Shown here piece after piece: positions 15,569 through 25,151 of a DNA stretch of 64,000 nt (positions are counted from its first letter, which is position 1; each line of letters starts with the position of its first letter). Source of the stretch: Rhizobium mesoamericanum STM3625 (GTDB lineage Bacteria; Pseudomonadota; Alphaproteobacteria; Rhizobiales; Rhizobiaceae); the NCBI RefSeq assembly GCF_000312665.1, contig NZ_HF536772.1, positions 746,798 to 810,797 of the forward strand. The letters are read 5' to 3'. Made by a program: the position numbers and the translations under genes. A model generated the notes under the pieces. The model searched no databases, was not told the DNA's origin, and saw only the letters and a program-made list of their open reading frames with translations.

Positions 15569-17110
15569 ATGGTTATCAGCCCGTCGACCATGGCCGCTGT
15601 GCGTCAGAGCGGCGCTGTTCCGAATGCGGAATATCTGCTGAGCGCCGAAGGCATACGCAAGGAATTCCCCGGCGTCGTCGCACTTGATGACGTTCAGTTC
15701 CGACTGAAGCGCGGTAGCGTACACGCTTTGATGGGCGAAAACGGCGCAGGCAAATCAACATTGATGAAAATCCTCGCTGGCATTTACATCCCGGACAAGG
15801 GCGAAGTGCGCCTCAAGGGTGTCGAGATTCAGCTCAAATCACCCCTCGATGCACTGGAAAATGGAATCGCGATGATCCATCAGGAGCTGAACCTGATGCC
15901 CTACATGACCGTCGCCGAGAACATCTGGATCCGTCGCGAGCCGAAGAACAAGTTCGGCTTCGTCGATCACGCTGCGATGTACCGGCAGACGGACGAACTG
16001 TTTCAACGGCTGAATATCGACATTGACCCCGAGATCCAGGTTCGGGAACTTTCGGTTGCCAACCGGCAGATGGTCGAGATTGCCAAGGCGGTCTCCTACA
16101 ATTCAGACGTCCTGATCATGGATGAACCGACGTCCGCATTGACCGAGCGCGAGGTCGAGCATCTCTTCCGGATCATTCGCGACCTTAGGGCCCAAGGCAT
16201 CGGCATCGTCTACATCACGCACAAGATGAACGAGCTGTTCGAGATTGCCGACGAGTTCTCGGTGTTCCGTGACGGGCGCTATATCGGCACGCATGCCTCA
16301 ACCGATGTCACCCGCGACGACATTATCCGCATGATGGTCGGCCGCGAGATCACCCAGATGTTCCCGAAGGAGGAGGTTCCAATCGGCGACGTCGTCCTTT
16401 CAGTCAAGAACCTCTCCCTGAGCAACATTTTCCATGATGTTTCCTTCGATGTCCGATCGGGCGAGATCCTCGGCGTTGCGGGACTTGTGGGATCCGGTCG
16501 ATCGAATGTAGCGGAAACCTTGTTCGGCGTGACACCGGCGACGTCGGGAACTATCGAACTCTTCGGAAAGAAGACGGATATCGTGTCGCCGACCATCGCG
16601 ATACAGAACCGAATGGCATTCCTGACCGAGGACCGCAAGGATACGGGCTGTCTCCTGATCCTGAGCGTTATCGAGAACATGCAGATCGCCGTTCTCCAGG
16701 ACAAGTTCGTTAAGGGTGGCTTCGTGCAGGAAAGCTCGATCGAGGCGACCTGCGAAGACATGGCAAAGAAACTCCGGATCAAGACACCCAATCTCGACGA
16801 GCGCGTGGAAAACCTTTCCGGCGGCAACCAGCAGAAGGTCTTGATTGGTCGCTGGCTGCTTACCAATCCAAAAATTCTTATTCTCGACGAGCCGACACGC
16901 GGCATCGATGTCGGCGCCAAGGCTGAAATCCATCGCCTGGTGACAGAGATGGCGAGAAGCGGAGTAGCAGTCATAATGATCTCGTCGGAAATGCCGGAAG
17001 TGCTCGGTATGAGCGACCGCATCATGGTGATGCATGAGGGACGCGTCACCGGTTTTCTCAATCGCGACGAAGCAACGCAGATCAAGGTGATGGAGCTTGC
17101 CGCGCAATGA
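15569..17110 (+). CDS. Sugar ABC transporter ATPase with two nucleotide-binding domains
   Basis: A 513-residue RbsA/MglA-class ATPase. The first domain has Walker [10 protein letters not shown] near residues 57-65, signature L-S-V-A-N-R-Q near 164 and Walker [10 protein letters not shown] near 182. The second has the usual degenerate Walker [10 protein letters not shown] near 305, signature L-S-G-G-N-Q-Q near 417 and Walker [10 protein letters not shown] near 442. The ATG at 15569, five bases after GGGAGGAG, is preferred over a GTG at 15551. It powers uptake by the permease encoded downstream. Confidence 0.93.
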   Translation: MVISPSTMAAVRQSGAVPNAEYLLSAEGIRKEFPGVVALDDVQFRLKRGSVHALMGENGAGKSTLMKILAGIYIPDKGEVRLKGVEIQLKSPLDALENGIAMIHQELNLMPYMTVAENIWIRREPKNKFGFVDHAAMYRQTDELFQRLNIDIDPEIQVRELSVANRQMVEIAKAVSYNSDVLIMDEPTSALTEREVEHLFRIIRDLRAQGIGIVYITHKMNELFEIADEFSVFRDGRYIGTHASTDVTRDDIIRMMVGREITQMFPKEEVPIGDVVLSVKNLSLSNIFHDVSFDVRSGEILGVAGLVGSGRSNVAETLFGVTPATSGTIELFGKKTDIVSPTIAIQNRMAFLTEDRKDTGCLLILSVIENMQIAVLQDKFVKGGFVQESSIEATCEDMAKKLRIKTPNLDERVENLSGGNQQKVLIGRWLLTNPKILILDEPTRGIDVGAKAEIHRLVTEMARSGVAVIMISSEMPEVLGMSDRIMVMHEGRVTGFLNRDEATQIKVMELAAQ

Positions 17111-17143
17111 CGCGCTAGCTTGAAGAACCGAAGGGAGGATATC

Positions 17144-18169
17144 ATGAATACAAACGCAGCTGAGGCGGCAGCCCCACTCGCAACGCGTCCGCGCAGACGA
17201 CGCGTTCCGCCGGAGCTCAGCATTTTCCTCGTTCTGATCGGCATTGCGCTTATTTATGAAGTCCTCGGCTGGATCTTTATCGGCCAGAGCTTCCTGTTCA
17301 ATTCGCAGCGCCTGACGATCATGATCCTTCAGGTCTCTGTCATCGGCATCATCGCGGTGGGCGTGACTCAGGTCATCATCACCGGCGGTATCGACCTGTC
17401 ATCCGGCTCAGTCGTCGGCATGACGGCGATGATCGCGGCAAGCTTTGCGCAGGCATCGACCTGGCCTCGGGCACTCTATCCTTCCCTGACGGATCTGCCA
17501 TTCTTCATCCCGATCGGTGTCGGCCTGCTCATTGGCCTTGCTGCCGGCTATATCAACGGCCAATTGATCGCCAAGACGAAGATCCCGCCCTTCATCGCCA
17601 CCCTCGGTATGATGGTCTCCGCACGCGGTATTTCGAAGTGGTACACAAAGGGTCAGCCGGTCTCCGGCCTGACCGACCAGTTCAACTTCATCGGAACCGG
17701 CATCTGGCCCGTGGTCGTCTTCCTCGTCGTCGCGCTGATTTTCCACATCGCGCTCCGATACACGCGCTACGGCAAGTTCACTTACGCGATCGGCGCCAAT
17801 GTTCAGGCTGCCCGCGTTTCCGGTATCAATATCGAGGCTCACCTGATCAAGGTTTATGCAATTGCCGGTCTGCTGGCCGGTCTTGCCGGCGTCGTGACTG
17901 CGGCCCGCGCCCAGACGGCGCAGGCCGGCATGGGCGTCATGTACGAACTCGACGCGATTGCCGCGACCGTTATTGGCGGCACGTCCCTGACGGGTGGCGT
18001 CGGTCGTATCACTGGCACGGTTATCGGCACGATCATCCTCGGCGTCATGACCTCGGGTTTCACCTTCCTCAGGGTCGACGCCTATTACCAGGAGATCGTC
18101 AAGGGCGTGATCATCGTGGCCGCTGTCGTCATCGACGTTTATCGACAGAAGAAACGCGCCAAGCACTGA
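17144..18169 (+). CDS. Sugar ABC transporter permease (BPD_transp_2 family)
   Basis: A 341-residue inner-membrane permease of the ribose/inositol class with about eight to ten helices. Family segments include G-V-T-Q-V-I-I-T-G-G-I-D-L-S-S-G-S-V near residue 74, G-Y-I-N-G near 137 and I-G-G-T-S-L-T-G-G-V-G near 280. The ATG at 17144 follows AGGGAGGAT at 17131-17139. It is the last gene of the operon, and a rho-independent terminator lies 14 bases after the stop. Confidence 0.93.
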   Translation: MNTNAAEAAAPLATRPRRRRVPPELSIFLVLIGIALIYEVLGWIFIGQSFLFNSQRLTIMILQVSVIGIIAVGVTQVIITGGIDLSSGSVVGMTAMIAASFAQASTWPRALYPSLTDLPFFIPIGVGLLIGLAAGYINGQLIAKTKIPPFIATLGMMVSARGISKWYTKGQPVSGLTDQFNFIGTGIWPVVVFLVVALIFHIALRYTRYGKFTYAIGANVQAARVSGINIEAHLIKVYAIAGLLAGLAGVVTAARAQTAQAGMGVMYELDAIAATVIGGTSLTGGVGRITGTVIGTIILGVMTSGFTFLRVDAYYQEIVKGVIIVAAVVIDVYRQKKRAKH

Positions 18170-18182
18170 CAAAAGCCTTCTC

Positions 18183-18213
18183 AAACGGGAGTTTCGGCTC
18201 CCGTTTTTCGTTT
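18183..18213 (+). terminator. Rho-independent terminator of the sugar ABC operon
   Basis: AAACGGGAG at 18183-18191 pairs perfectly with CTCCCGTTT at 18198-18206 around TTTCGG. The thymine run continues (TTTTTCGTTT). Confidence 0.9.
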
Positions 18214-18326
18214 CCGCTAACCATTGATGCGGAACCGAAAGATTTCTAAAAAAAAGGGTAGCGTATTCCGTCATCTTTTCTATTCTGCGCTCGTCATATC
18301 GCCCGCCCGGGCCCACAGGAACGCAG

Positions 18327-19385
18327 ATGCAATTCGTATTCGACGGCCACAACGACGTCCTTCTCAGACTTTGGACACATGAACGGGATGGCGGCGATCC
18401 AGTCGCTGAATTTTCAAACGGAACCGATCTCGGCCATATCGACGCTCCGCGTGCCAAAGCTGGCGGACTGGCCGGCGGCCTCTGCGCAATATACGTTCCT
18501 TCCGGCGATCTCGTCTTTGCCGACCCCGACAAGAACGGTCATTACGTCACTCCGCTTGCCGCACCGCTCGAACCACTTTCGTCGCTGAGTATCGCGACAG
18601 AGATGGCCGCGATCGCGCTTCGTCTCGATCGTGCCGGCGCCTGGCGCCTTTGCCGCACAGTGAAGGACATTCGCAAAGCGATCGCCGACGGCGTTTTCGC
18701 CGCGGTGATGCACATGGAAGGTTGCGAGGCAATCGGGCCGGACCTCGCGGCACTCGAAGTATTCCACGCCGCCGGACTGCGGTCACTCGGACCGGTGTGG
18801 AGCCGGCACAATATCTTCGGCCACGGTGTGCCTTTCGCTTTCCCGATGTCGCCTGACACAGCGCCCGGTCTGACTGAGGCGGGCTTTGGCCTTGTGCGCG
18901 AGTGTAATAGGCTTGGCATCCTAATCGATCTGGCGCACATCACCGAGAAAGGCTTTTGGGATGTCGCAAAGACGACCGATCAGCCGCTCGTCGCCAGCCA
19001 CTCCAATGCCCACGCATTGACGCCAGTCGCTCGCAATCTTACCGACAAGCAACTCGACGCCATCAGAGAAAGCGGCGGCCTCGTCGGTGTGAACTATGCG
19101 ACGGCAATGCTGCGCGGTGACGGTCGCTCCGATGCCGATACGCCGATCAGCGATATGGTTCGCCATATCAATTATCTCGTCGAGCGCGTCGGCATAAACT
19201 GCGTGGCGCTCGGTTCGGACTTCGACGGCGCGACCATTCCCGAAGAAATCGGGGATGCCGCAGGCAACCAGAAGCTCATTGCCGCTCTCCAGCGCGTTGG
19301 ATATGGTGCCCAAGATCTCGAAAAATTGGCCAGCGGGAACTGGCTGAGAATTCTGGCTTTGGCGTGGGGAGAAGAGGCCGCCTAA
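18327..19385 (+). CDS. Membrane dipeptidase (peptidase M19, renal dipeptidase family)
   Basis: A 352-residue zinc dipeptidase. The metal-binding H-N-D is at residues 8-10, H-M-E-G-C-E at about 129-134, D-L-A-H-I at about 199-203, S-H-S-N-A-H at about 221-226 and G-S-D-F-D-G at about 294-299. These enzymes cleave dipeptides, including those with a D-residue at the C-terminal position. There is no signal peptide, so despite the family name it is probably cytoplasmic. The binding-protein gene of a Dpp-type transporter starts 49 bases downstream, so this enzyme probably hydrolyses the dipeptides that system imports, possibly cell-wall derived (inference). Confidence 0.9.
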   Translation: MQFVFDGHNDVLLRLWTHERDGGDPVAEFSNGTDLGHIDAPRAKAGGLAGGLCAIYVPSGDLVFADPDKNGHYVTPLAAPLEPLSSLSIATEMAAIALRLDRAGAWRLCRTVKDIRKAIADGVFAAVMHMEGCEAIGPDLAALEVFHAAGLRSLGPVWSRHNIFGHGVPFAFPMSPDTAPGLTEAGFGLVRECNRLGILIDLAHITEKGFWDVAKTTDQPLVASHSNAHALTPVARNLTDKQLDAIRESGGLVGVNYATAMLRGDGRSDADTPISDMVRHINYLVERVGINCVALGSDFDGATIPEEIGDAAGNQKLIAALQRVGYGAQDLEKLASGNWLRILALAWGEEAA

Positions 19386-19434
19386 GCTTGTCTATCGCTT
19401 TGCATTGATATGGAAAAAAGGGGAACAAGAATCC

Positions 19435-21078
19435 ATGACAGTCAACAAGTTTAACCGCACTCTCCGTCTGCTTTCGGCGGGCGCCGCTCTGTCGATCTTG
19501 ATGGCCGCCGCAACGGCTGCCTTTGCGGAAACGCCGAAGGACACGCTGGTCGAAGGCTTCGCCATCGACGACATCATCACCATGGACCCGGGCGAGGCGT
19601 TCGAGCTGTCGACGGCCGAAGTCACGAGCAACACCTACAGCCTGCTCGTCCGTCTCGACATGAGCGACACCTCGAAGGTCAAGGGCGATCTCGCCGAGAG
19701 CTGGACGGTTTCCGACGATGGTCTGACCTATACGTTCAAGCTGAAGCCCGGGATGAAATTCGCCTCCGGCAATCCGATCACCGCCGACGACGTCGCATGG
19801 TCCTTCGAGCGCGCCGTTAAGCTCGACAAGAGCCCGGCCTTCATCATCACCCAGTTCGGCATCAACGGCGGCAACGTCACCGAGAAGGCTAAGGCAACGG
19901 ATGAAAACACCTTCGTCTTTACCGTCGACAAGCCCTATGCGCCGAGCTTCGTGCTGAACTGCTTGACGGCAACCGTCGCCTCGGTTGTCGACAAGAAGCT
20001 GGTCATGGATCACGTCAAATCCGTGACGCCGAGCGCCGACTACAAGTATGACAACGATTTCGGCAACGAATGGCTGAAGACCGGTTACGCCGGTTCGGGC
20101 GCCTTCAAGCTGCGTGAGTGGCGTGCCAACGAAGTTGTCGTGATGGAACGCAACGACAATTACTATGGCGATAAGGCGAAGCTGAACCGCGTCATCTATC
20201 GCTTTATGAAGGAAAGCTCGGCGCAGCGGCTTGCGTTGGAAGCGGGCGATATCGACGTCGCCCGCAACCTGGAACCCGGTGACCTGGATGCAGTCTCCAA
20301 GAATGCCGACCTGACGACCGTCAGCGCGCCGAAGGGCACCGTCTACTACGTCAGCCTCAACTCCAAGAACGAGAACCTGAAGAAGCCTGAAGTTCAGGAA
20401 GCCTTCAAGTACCTCGTCGACTACGATGCCATCGGCTCTACCCTCATCAAGGGCATCGGCGAGATCCACCAGACCTTCCTGCCGAAGGGCCAGCTCGGTG
20501 CGCTTGATGAAAATCCGTATAAGCTCGATGTGGCCAAGGCCAAGGAACTGCTTGCAAAAGCCGGCCTTAAGGACGGCTTCTCTGTGACGATGGACGTTCG
20601 CAACACGCAACCGGTAACTGGTATTGCCGAATCCATGCAGCAAACGCTTGCCCAGGCCGGGGTCAAGATGGAAATCATCCCTGGCGACGGCAAGCAGACT
20701 CTGACGAAGTACCGCGCGCGTACGCACGACATGTACATCGGCCAGTGGGGTTCGGACTACTTCGACCCGAACTCGAATGCAGATACCTTCACCACCAACC
20801 CGGACAACTCGGACGCCGGTACGGTCAAGACGCTCGCATGGCGCAATACCTGGGAAGCGCCCGAACTTGAGAAGGAAACGAAGGCTGCCTTGCTCGAACG
20901 CGACGGCGCAAAGCGCGCAGCCATGTATGAGGACATTCAGAAGAAGTTCCTTGCCAACAGCCCCTTCGTGATCATCTTCCAGCAGATCGAAGTCGCCGGC
21001 GCTCGCAAGAGCCTAACGGACTTCAAACTCGGCCCGAGCTTCGACACCAACTATGTCGGCCCGGTCGGCAAGGAATAA
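19435..21078 (+). CDS. Periplasmic peptide-binding protein, ABC transporter (SBP_bac_5)
   Basis: A 547-residue DppA/OppA-class binding protein. The ATG at 19435 gives a signal peptide with a basic N-terminus, a hydrophobic core at about residues 12-28 and cleavage after A-F-A near 31; the frame is open 30 bases further upstream without a better start. Family features include D-P-G-E-A-F-E-L-S near residue 45, L-A-E-S-W-T-V-S-D-D-G-L near 82 and F-R/K-L-K-P-G-M-K-F near 100. It collects di- or oligopeptides for the permease encoded next. Confidence 0.92.
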   Translation: MTVNKFNRTLRLLSAGAALSILMAAATAAFAETPKDTLVEGFAIDDIITMDPGEAFELSTAEVTSNTYSLLVRLDMSDTSKVKGDLAESWTVSDDGLTYTFKLKPGMKFASGNPITADDVAWSFERAVKLDKSPAFIITQFGINGGNVTEKAKATDENTFVFTVDKPYAPSFVLNCLTATVASVVDKKLVMDHVKSVTPSADYKYDNDFGNEWLKTGYAGSGAFKLREWRANEVVVMERNDNYYGDKAKLNRVIYRFMKESSAQRLALEAGDIDVARNLEPGDLDAVSKNADLTTVSAPKGTVYYVSLNSKNENLKKPEVQEAFKYLVDYDAIGSTLIKGIGEIHQTFLPKGQLGALDENPYKLDVAKAKELLAKAGLKDGFSVTMDVRNTQPVTGIAESMQQTLAQAGVKMEIIPGDGKQTLTKYRARTHDMYIGQWGSDYFDPNSNADTFTTNPDNSDAGTVKTLAWRNTWEAPELEKETKAALLERDGAKRAAMYEDIQKKFLANSPFVIIFQQIEVAGARKSLTDFKLGPSFDTNYVGPVGKE

Positions 21079-21096
21079 TCCGGCGGGATTGATCCG

Positions 21097-22164
21097 TTGA
21101 GCATCGTAGCAACAAAGATGGAGGCACGGCCCAAACAGGGCCGCGCCGTTCCCATTGCCAAGGCGGTCGGGCGATTTCTTGTCGCCGCCGTCACCACTTA
21201 TCTTGGTCTTCTGGCCGTCACTTTCTTCATCGGCCGCGTCGTGCCGATTGATCCAGTCCTTGCGATTCTCGGCGACCGCGCGCCTGCCCATGTTGTCGAA
21301 CGCGTTCGTCGCGAGCTCGGTTTCGACCTGCCGCTCTACCAGCAGTTCTACATCTATCTGAAAAGCATTCTCTCAGGTGACTTCGGGACCTCGGTATTGA
21401 CCACCAACCCGGTCATGGTCGATATCAGGCGTGTCTTCCCCGCGACGATAGAGCTGGCAACGCTCGGCACGATTATTGGCTCGGTTATCGGCGTGCCGCT
21501 CGGCGTGCTGGCCGCCGTCCGCCGGGGCAGCATCACCGACCAGCTTGTCCGTGTGATCGGCCTGATCGGCTATTCCGTGCCGATATTTTGGCTGGCGCTC
21601 ATCTCGCTTGTGATCTTCTACGCTCAATTACGGTGGGTTGCCTTCCCCGGCCGCATCGACATCGTCTTCGAGTATAGCTTCACGCCGGTGACCGGCTTCT
21701 ATCTGATCGACAGCGCCATGCAGGGGCAGTGGGACGTCTTCTACGACGTCTTCCGCCACATCATTCTACCAGCTTCGCTGCTTGGCTACTTTTCGCTTGC
21801 CTACATCAGCCGCATGACCCGCAGCTTCATGCTCAATGAACTCAGTCAAGAATATGTGGTTGCCGCGCGCGCCAAGGGACTGTCGGAAACGCGCGTGATC
21901 TGGGGTCATGCATTGCGCAATGCCGCCGTGCCACTCGTCACCGTCATCGCGCTCTCATATGCCGGTCTGCTCGAGGGTTCGGTACTGACGGAAACCGTTT
22001 TCTCGTGGCCTGGCATTGGACTCTACATCACCAATTCTCTTCAGAACGCGGATATGAATGCCGTACTCGGTGGCACCATCGTCATCGGCACGGTCTTTAT
22101 CGGCATCAATCTTCTGTCCGACCTACTCTACCGGACGCTTGACCCCAGGACGCGAAGCCGATGA
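21097..22164 (+). CDS. Peptide ABC transporter permease, DppB-like
   Basis: A 355-residue inner-membrane permease. Family hallmarks are L-G-F-D-L-P-L-Y-Q-Q-F near residue 73, G-D-F-G-T-S near 92, and the cytoplasmic E-Y-V-V-A-A-R-A-K-G-L loop near 252 that contacts the ATPase. Six membrane helices are expected and visible. The TTG at 21097 has only a weak GGCGGGA before it; an ATG at 21118 is a plausible alternative start. The stop overlaps the next gene by ATGA. Confidence 0.92.
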   Translation: MSIVATKMEARPKQGRAVPIAKAVGRFLVAAVTTYLGLLAVTFFIGRVVPIDPVLAILGDRAPAHVVERVRRELGFDLPLYQQFYIYLKSILSGDFGTSVLTTNPVMVDIRRVFPATIELATLGTIIGSVIGVPLGVLAAVRRGSITDQLVRVIGLIGYSVPIFWLALISLVIFYAQLRWVAFPGRIDIVFEYSFTPVTGFYLIDSAMQGQWDVFYDVFRHIILPASLLGYFSLAYISRMTRSFMLNELSQEYVVAARAKGLSETRVIWGHALRNAAVPLVTVIALSYAGLLEGSVLTETVFSWPGIGLYITNSLQNADMNAVLGGTIVIGTVFIGINLLSDLLYRTLDPRTRSR

Positions 22165-23096
22165 CGGTGCCCGCAAATCAAACTTCGCCATTAAGCCGCC
22201 GCGAGTGGCTGCTTTCCGATCGGCCACAATCGCGCGCGCAGGCACGATTGGGCCGAGCCTACGTGACCTGGCGCCAGTTCACCGCAAACCGCCTGGCGGT
22301 CGTTGGCTTGCTGATCATCATTGCCCTCCTGTTCGTGGCTGCCTTTGCCAGCATCCTCGCAACCCATTCGCCCATCGTCGGCGACCTGAAGAATGCGCGT
22401 CTGCTGCCGCCCGGTTCAGAGGGCTACTGGCTTGGCACCGACGACCAGGGCCGCGATATTTATTCACGCCTGATCTACGGCTCCCGTTTGACGCTGCTCG
22501 TGGTCGTTCTCGTCGCGGCCATCTCGGCTCCGATTGGATTGATCGTTGGAACGGTGTCGGGTTACACCGGCGGCTGGGTCGACGCGACACTGATGCGCAT
22601 TACCGATATCTTCCTCGCCTTCCCCAAGTTGGTGCTGGCCCTCGCCTTCGTTGCGGCTCTCGGACCCGGCATCCAGAACGCGATCATCGCGATTGCGATC
22701 ACCTCCTGGCCTCCTTATGCTCGCATTGCGCGCGCTGAGACGCTAACAGTGCGACGTTCCGATTACATCTCTGCCGTCAAGCTGATGGGCGCGTCACCGC
22801 TGCGGATTGTGGTCCGGCACGTGATGCCGCTCTGCCTTTCCTCGCTCATCGTCCGCGTAACGCTTGACATGGCTGGCATCATCCTGACAGCCGCTGGCCT
22901 CGGTTTCCTCGGTCTTGGGGCTCAACCGCCGCTGCCCGAATGGGGCGCAATGATCGCGTCTGGCAGACGCTTCATCCTGGATCAGTGGTGGGTCGCTGCC
23001 ATGCCGGGCTTCGCAATTCTGATCGTTAGCCTCGGTTTCAACCTGCTGGGCGACGGCCTGCGCGACGCCCTAGACCCCAAGGACAGCGGCCAGTGA
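22161..23096 (+). CDS. Peptide ABC transporter permease, DppC-like
   Basis: A 311-residue second permease subunit. It contains the DppC features L-G-T-D-D-Q-G-R-D near residue 91 and D-Y-I-S-A-V-K-L-M-G-A near 201, the coupling loop, followed by L-G-F-L-G-L-G near 249. An N-terminal cytoplasmic stretch of about 45 residues precedes the first helix. It is coupled to the preceding permease by ATGA and to the following ATPase by GTGA. Confidence 0.93.
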   Translation: MTVPANQTSPLSRREWLLSDRPQSRAQARLGRAYVTWRQFTANRLAVVGLLIIIALLFVAAFASILATHSPIVGDLKNARLLPPGSEGYWLGTDDQGRDIYSRLIYGSRLTLLVVVLVAAISAPIGLIVGTVSGYTGGWVDATLMRITDIFLAFPKLVLALAFVAALGPGIQNAIIAIAITSWPPYARIARAETLTVRRSDYISAVKLMGASPLRIVVRHVMPLCLSSLIVRVTLDMAGIILTAAGLGFLGLGAQPPLPEWGAMIASGRRFILDQWWVAAMPGFAILIVSLGFNLLGDGLRDALDPKDSGQ

Positions 23097-23926
23097 CCGA
23101 ACTCCTCACCGTTCAAAACCTCAAGGTCAGCTATCCCACGCGCACGGGGGTGATCGAGGCCGTCCGCGGCGTTTCGCTTACTCTTGGTAAGGAACGCCTC
23201 GGCATCGTGGGTGAATCCGGCTCGGGCAAATCTCAGACGGGGCGCGCCATTATGGGCCTGACCCCGAAGCATGGCATCGTTACCGCCGACAAGCTCGATT
23301 TCAACGGCATTGACCTTTTAGCCGCATCCGCCAAGCAGCGCCGGCAGATGCGTGGCAAACGCATCGCGATGGTCCTGCAGGATCCGAAATATTCGCTTGA
23401 CCCTGTCATGTCGATCGGCCGGCAGATCTGCGAAACCTTGAGGACCCACGAGAAAGTCAGCAAGGCGGAGGCACGCGACCGCGCACTCGCCATGCTGGAG
23501 GCCGTGCAGATTCGCGATCCGAAGCGGGTCTTCGATCTCTATCCGCACGAGATCTCGGGCGGCATGGGTCAACGCGCCATGATCGCCATGATGCTGGTCG
23601 CCGATCCGGAGCTGTTGATCGCCGACGAACCGACCTCCGCACTGGACGTAACAGTCCAACTCGACGTTCTCAGGATTATGGACCGGCTCGTGTCGGAGCG
23701 CGGCATGGGGCTGATCTTCGTATCCCACGACCTGCGCCTGGTATCGTCCTTCTGCGACCGTGTCATCGTTATGTATGCCGGGAAGATCGTTGAAGAACTC
23801 AAGGCGTCCGAGCTCAATAATGCGCGCCATCCCTACACACAGGGCCTGTTGAACTGCATGCCTCAAATTGGACAAAGCAGGCATCCCCTGCCGGTTCTCA
23901 ATCGCAAGCCGGAGTGGGCCGCATGA
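23093..23926 (+). CDS. Peptide ABC transporter ATPase, DppD-like
   Basis: A 277-residue ATPase with Walker A G-E-S-G-S-G-K-S-Q near residues 42-50, signature I-S-G-G-M-G-Q-R near 155 and Walker B L-L-I-A-D-E-P-T-S-A near 175. It starts with GTG in a GTGA overlap. The C-terminus has H-P-Y-T-Q-G-L-L but is shorter than the roughly 320-residue E. coli DppD, so most of the cysteine-rich tail is missing. Confidence 0.92.
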   Translation: MTELLTVQNLKVSYPTRTGVIEAVRGVSLTLGKERLGIVGESGSGKSQTGRAIMGLTPKHGIVTADKLDFNGIDLLAASAKQRRQMRGKRIAMVLQDPKYSLDPVMSIGRQICETLRTHEKVSKAEARDRALAMLEAVQIRDPKRVFDLYPHEISGGMGQRAMIAMMLVADPELLIADEPTSALDVTVQLDVLRIMDRLVSERGMGLIFVSHDLRLVSSFCDRVIVMYAGKIVEELKASELNNARHPYTQGLLNCMPQIGQSRHPLPVLNRKPEWAA

Positions 23927-24672
23927 GCACTGCACTTTCAGTCGACAAGCTGAGCGTGGTCTATGATCACTTCCACGCGCTGAAGGACGTCGACATCAAT
24001 GTTGAGACCGGTGAGTCATTCGGCCTGGTCGGTGAGTCCGGATCGGGAAAGTCAACGCTGCTCCGTGCCGTTGCCGGCCTGGCGCCAGTGGCACGCGGCC
24101 GCATCACGATCCATAACGATCCCCTCGTCGGTGCGAAAAGATCGAAGGCCTTTTACAGACAGGTGCAGATGGTGTTCCAGGATCCGTATGGATCGCTGCA
24201 CCCCCGCCAGACCATAGATCGCCTCCTTCTCGAGCCGTTGGCCATACATGGCATCAGCGATAGTGACATGCGCATCGCCCGCGCTCTCGACGAGGTCGGG
24301 CTTGGAAACGGCTTCCGTTTTCGTTACCCGCATCAGCTTTCGGGCGGTCAACGTCAACGCGTTGCGATTGCACGAGCTCTCATCGTTGAGCCGTCCATAC
24401 TCTTGCTTGATGAACCGACGTCTGCCCTTGACGCTTCAGTGCAAGCGGAGGTTCTGAACCTCCTCGAACAGGTGCGGCGGGATCGCAAACTGACCTTCGT
24501 CATGGTCAGTCATGATCTCGGCGTGGTCACCCACATGTGTGATCGCCTGGCCGTGATGCGAAACGGCTCCGTCGTCGAACGACTGACCTCCGACCAGCTA
24601 GCACAGGCAGTCGTGAGCGAAGACTATACGCGAAATCTGATGGTCGCCAGCAAGGGCTTTGTCAAAGCTTAA
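23923..24672 (+). CDS. Peptide ABC transporter ATPase, DppF-like
   Basis: A 249-residue second ATPase with Walker A G-E-S-G-S-G-K-S-T near residue 36, signature L-S-G-G-Q-R-Q-R near 142 and Walker B L-L-L-D-E-P-T-S-A-L-D-A near 164. I chose the ATG at 23923 because it forms an ATGA overlap with the previous stop; a GTG nine bases upstream is possible. It lacks the usual C-terminal oligopeptide/dipeptide extension (E. coli DppF is over 330 residues). It ends the dipeptidase-transporter run. Confidence 0.92.
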   Translation: MSTALSVDKLSVVYDHFHALKDVDINVETGESFGLVGESGSGKSTLLRAVAGLAPVARGRITIHNDPLVGAKRSKAFYRQVQMVFQDPYGSLHPRQTIDRLLLEPLAIHGISDSDMRIARALDEVGLGNGFRFRYPHQLSGGQRQRVAIARALIVEPSILLLDEPTSALDASVQAEVLNLLEQVRRDRKLTFVMVSHDLGVVTHMCDRLAVMRNGSVVERLTSDQLAQAVVSEDYTRNLMVASKGFVKA

Positions 24673-24691
24673 AGGCACTCCTTTCAACGAA

Positions 24692-24730
24692 TTGTTATGG
24701 TTGAGGCGCGTTGGACCTCAGCCTTAACAA
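24692..24730 (+). terminator. Hairpin after the peptide transporter operon
   Basis: TTGTTA (24692-24697) pairs with TAACAA (24725-24730), and GGTTGAGG (24699-24706) pairs with CCTCAGCC (24716-24723), with one mismatch between the two blocks and one G-T pair. No thymine tract follows, so it may be a weak or factor-dependent terminator or an mRNA end-protecting stem. Confidence 0.5.
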
Positions 24731-24761
24731 TCCGCTAAAACACGACCATTCAACTAGACTA

Positions 24762-24807
24762 TTGACAGGTGCCTTAATTCTGTCATGATCCGGTTAACGC
24801 CCGTTAA
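24762..24807 (+). promoter_or_regulatory. Candidate promoter with adjacent palindrome before a small ORF
   Basis: TTGACA at 24762-24767 is a perfect -35 box, with CATGAT at 24784-24789 (16-base spacing) as a fair -10. Just downstream lies the inverted repeat TTAACG-CC-CGTTAA at 24794-24807, at the expected transcription start, where a repressor could sit. It precedes the ORF at 24832, which has a strong ribosome-binding site. Confidence 0.45.
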
Positions 24808-24831
24808 TTTTCGTGATCATGGAGGTCAGGC

Positions 24832-25026
24832 ATGTTTTTTCTCGGCGGCATGACCATGGGATACCTGCATCCACCGGCCAAAACCGACAGAGAAGCTCCA
24901 GTCTCGACATCCATTCCCACAGAGCAAGACCGGCGGATGCTGGACACACCTGCGGCACCAGCCGGATTCCGCCGGAGCGCTGGAGAGGATCATTCCTTGC
25001 TTTGGGCGTGGCGAACTCTGGCCTAG
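24832..25026 (+). CDS. Small hypothetical protein, 64 residues
   Basis: I do not recognise this ORF. Support comes from the strong ribosome-binding site GGAGG (24821-24825), the promoter-like TTGACA upstream, and the lack of any competing gene. The product starts with a short hydrophobic M-F-F-L-G-G-M-T-M-G, then is Pro-, Asp- and Arg-rich (E-Q-D-R-R-M-L-D in the middle), and looks soluble. It is the first of a cluster of small ORFs leading to the DUF1328 gene. Confidence 0.5.
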   Translation: MFFLGGMTMGYLHPPAKTDREAPVSTSIPTEQDRRMLDTPAAPAGFRRSAGEDHSLLWAWRTLA

Positions 25027-25076
25027 TCCACCAAACGGACGGATTTTTTATCGCACCCTGGCAAGACGGAATTTTA

Positions 25077-25097
25077 TCTCTACCTATCAGATAGAGA
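25077..25097. repeat. Inverted repeat TCTCTA-N9-TAGAGA
   Basis: TCTCTA at 25077-25082 and TAGAGA at 25092-25097, flanked by TTTT and AAAA, lie 55 bases before the small membrane-protein gene at 25152. It could be an operator or the start of its leader; no promoter boxes are clear. Confidence 0.4.
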
Positions 25098-25151
25098 AAA
25101 TACGAAAACATACCATAACAAAAAGAAACGCGGAAGAAACGGAGGCAGCAC

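Noticed and set aside
24794..24807. TTAACGCCCGTTAA as a CtrA box
   Set aside because: The spacing between TTAA blocks is six bases, not seven, so I list it only as a palindrome.
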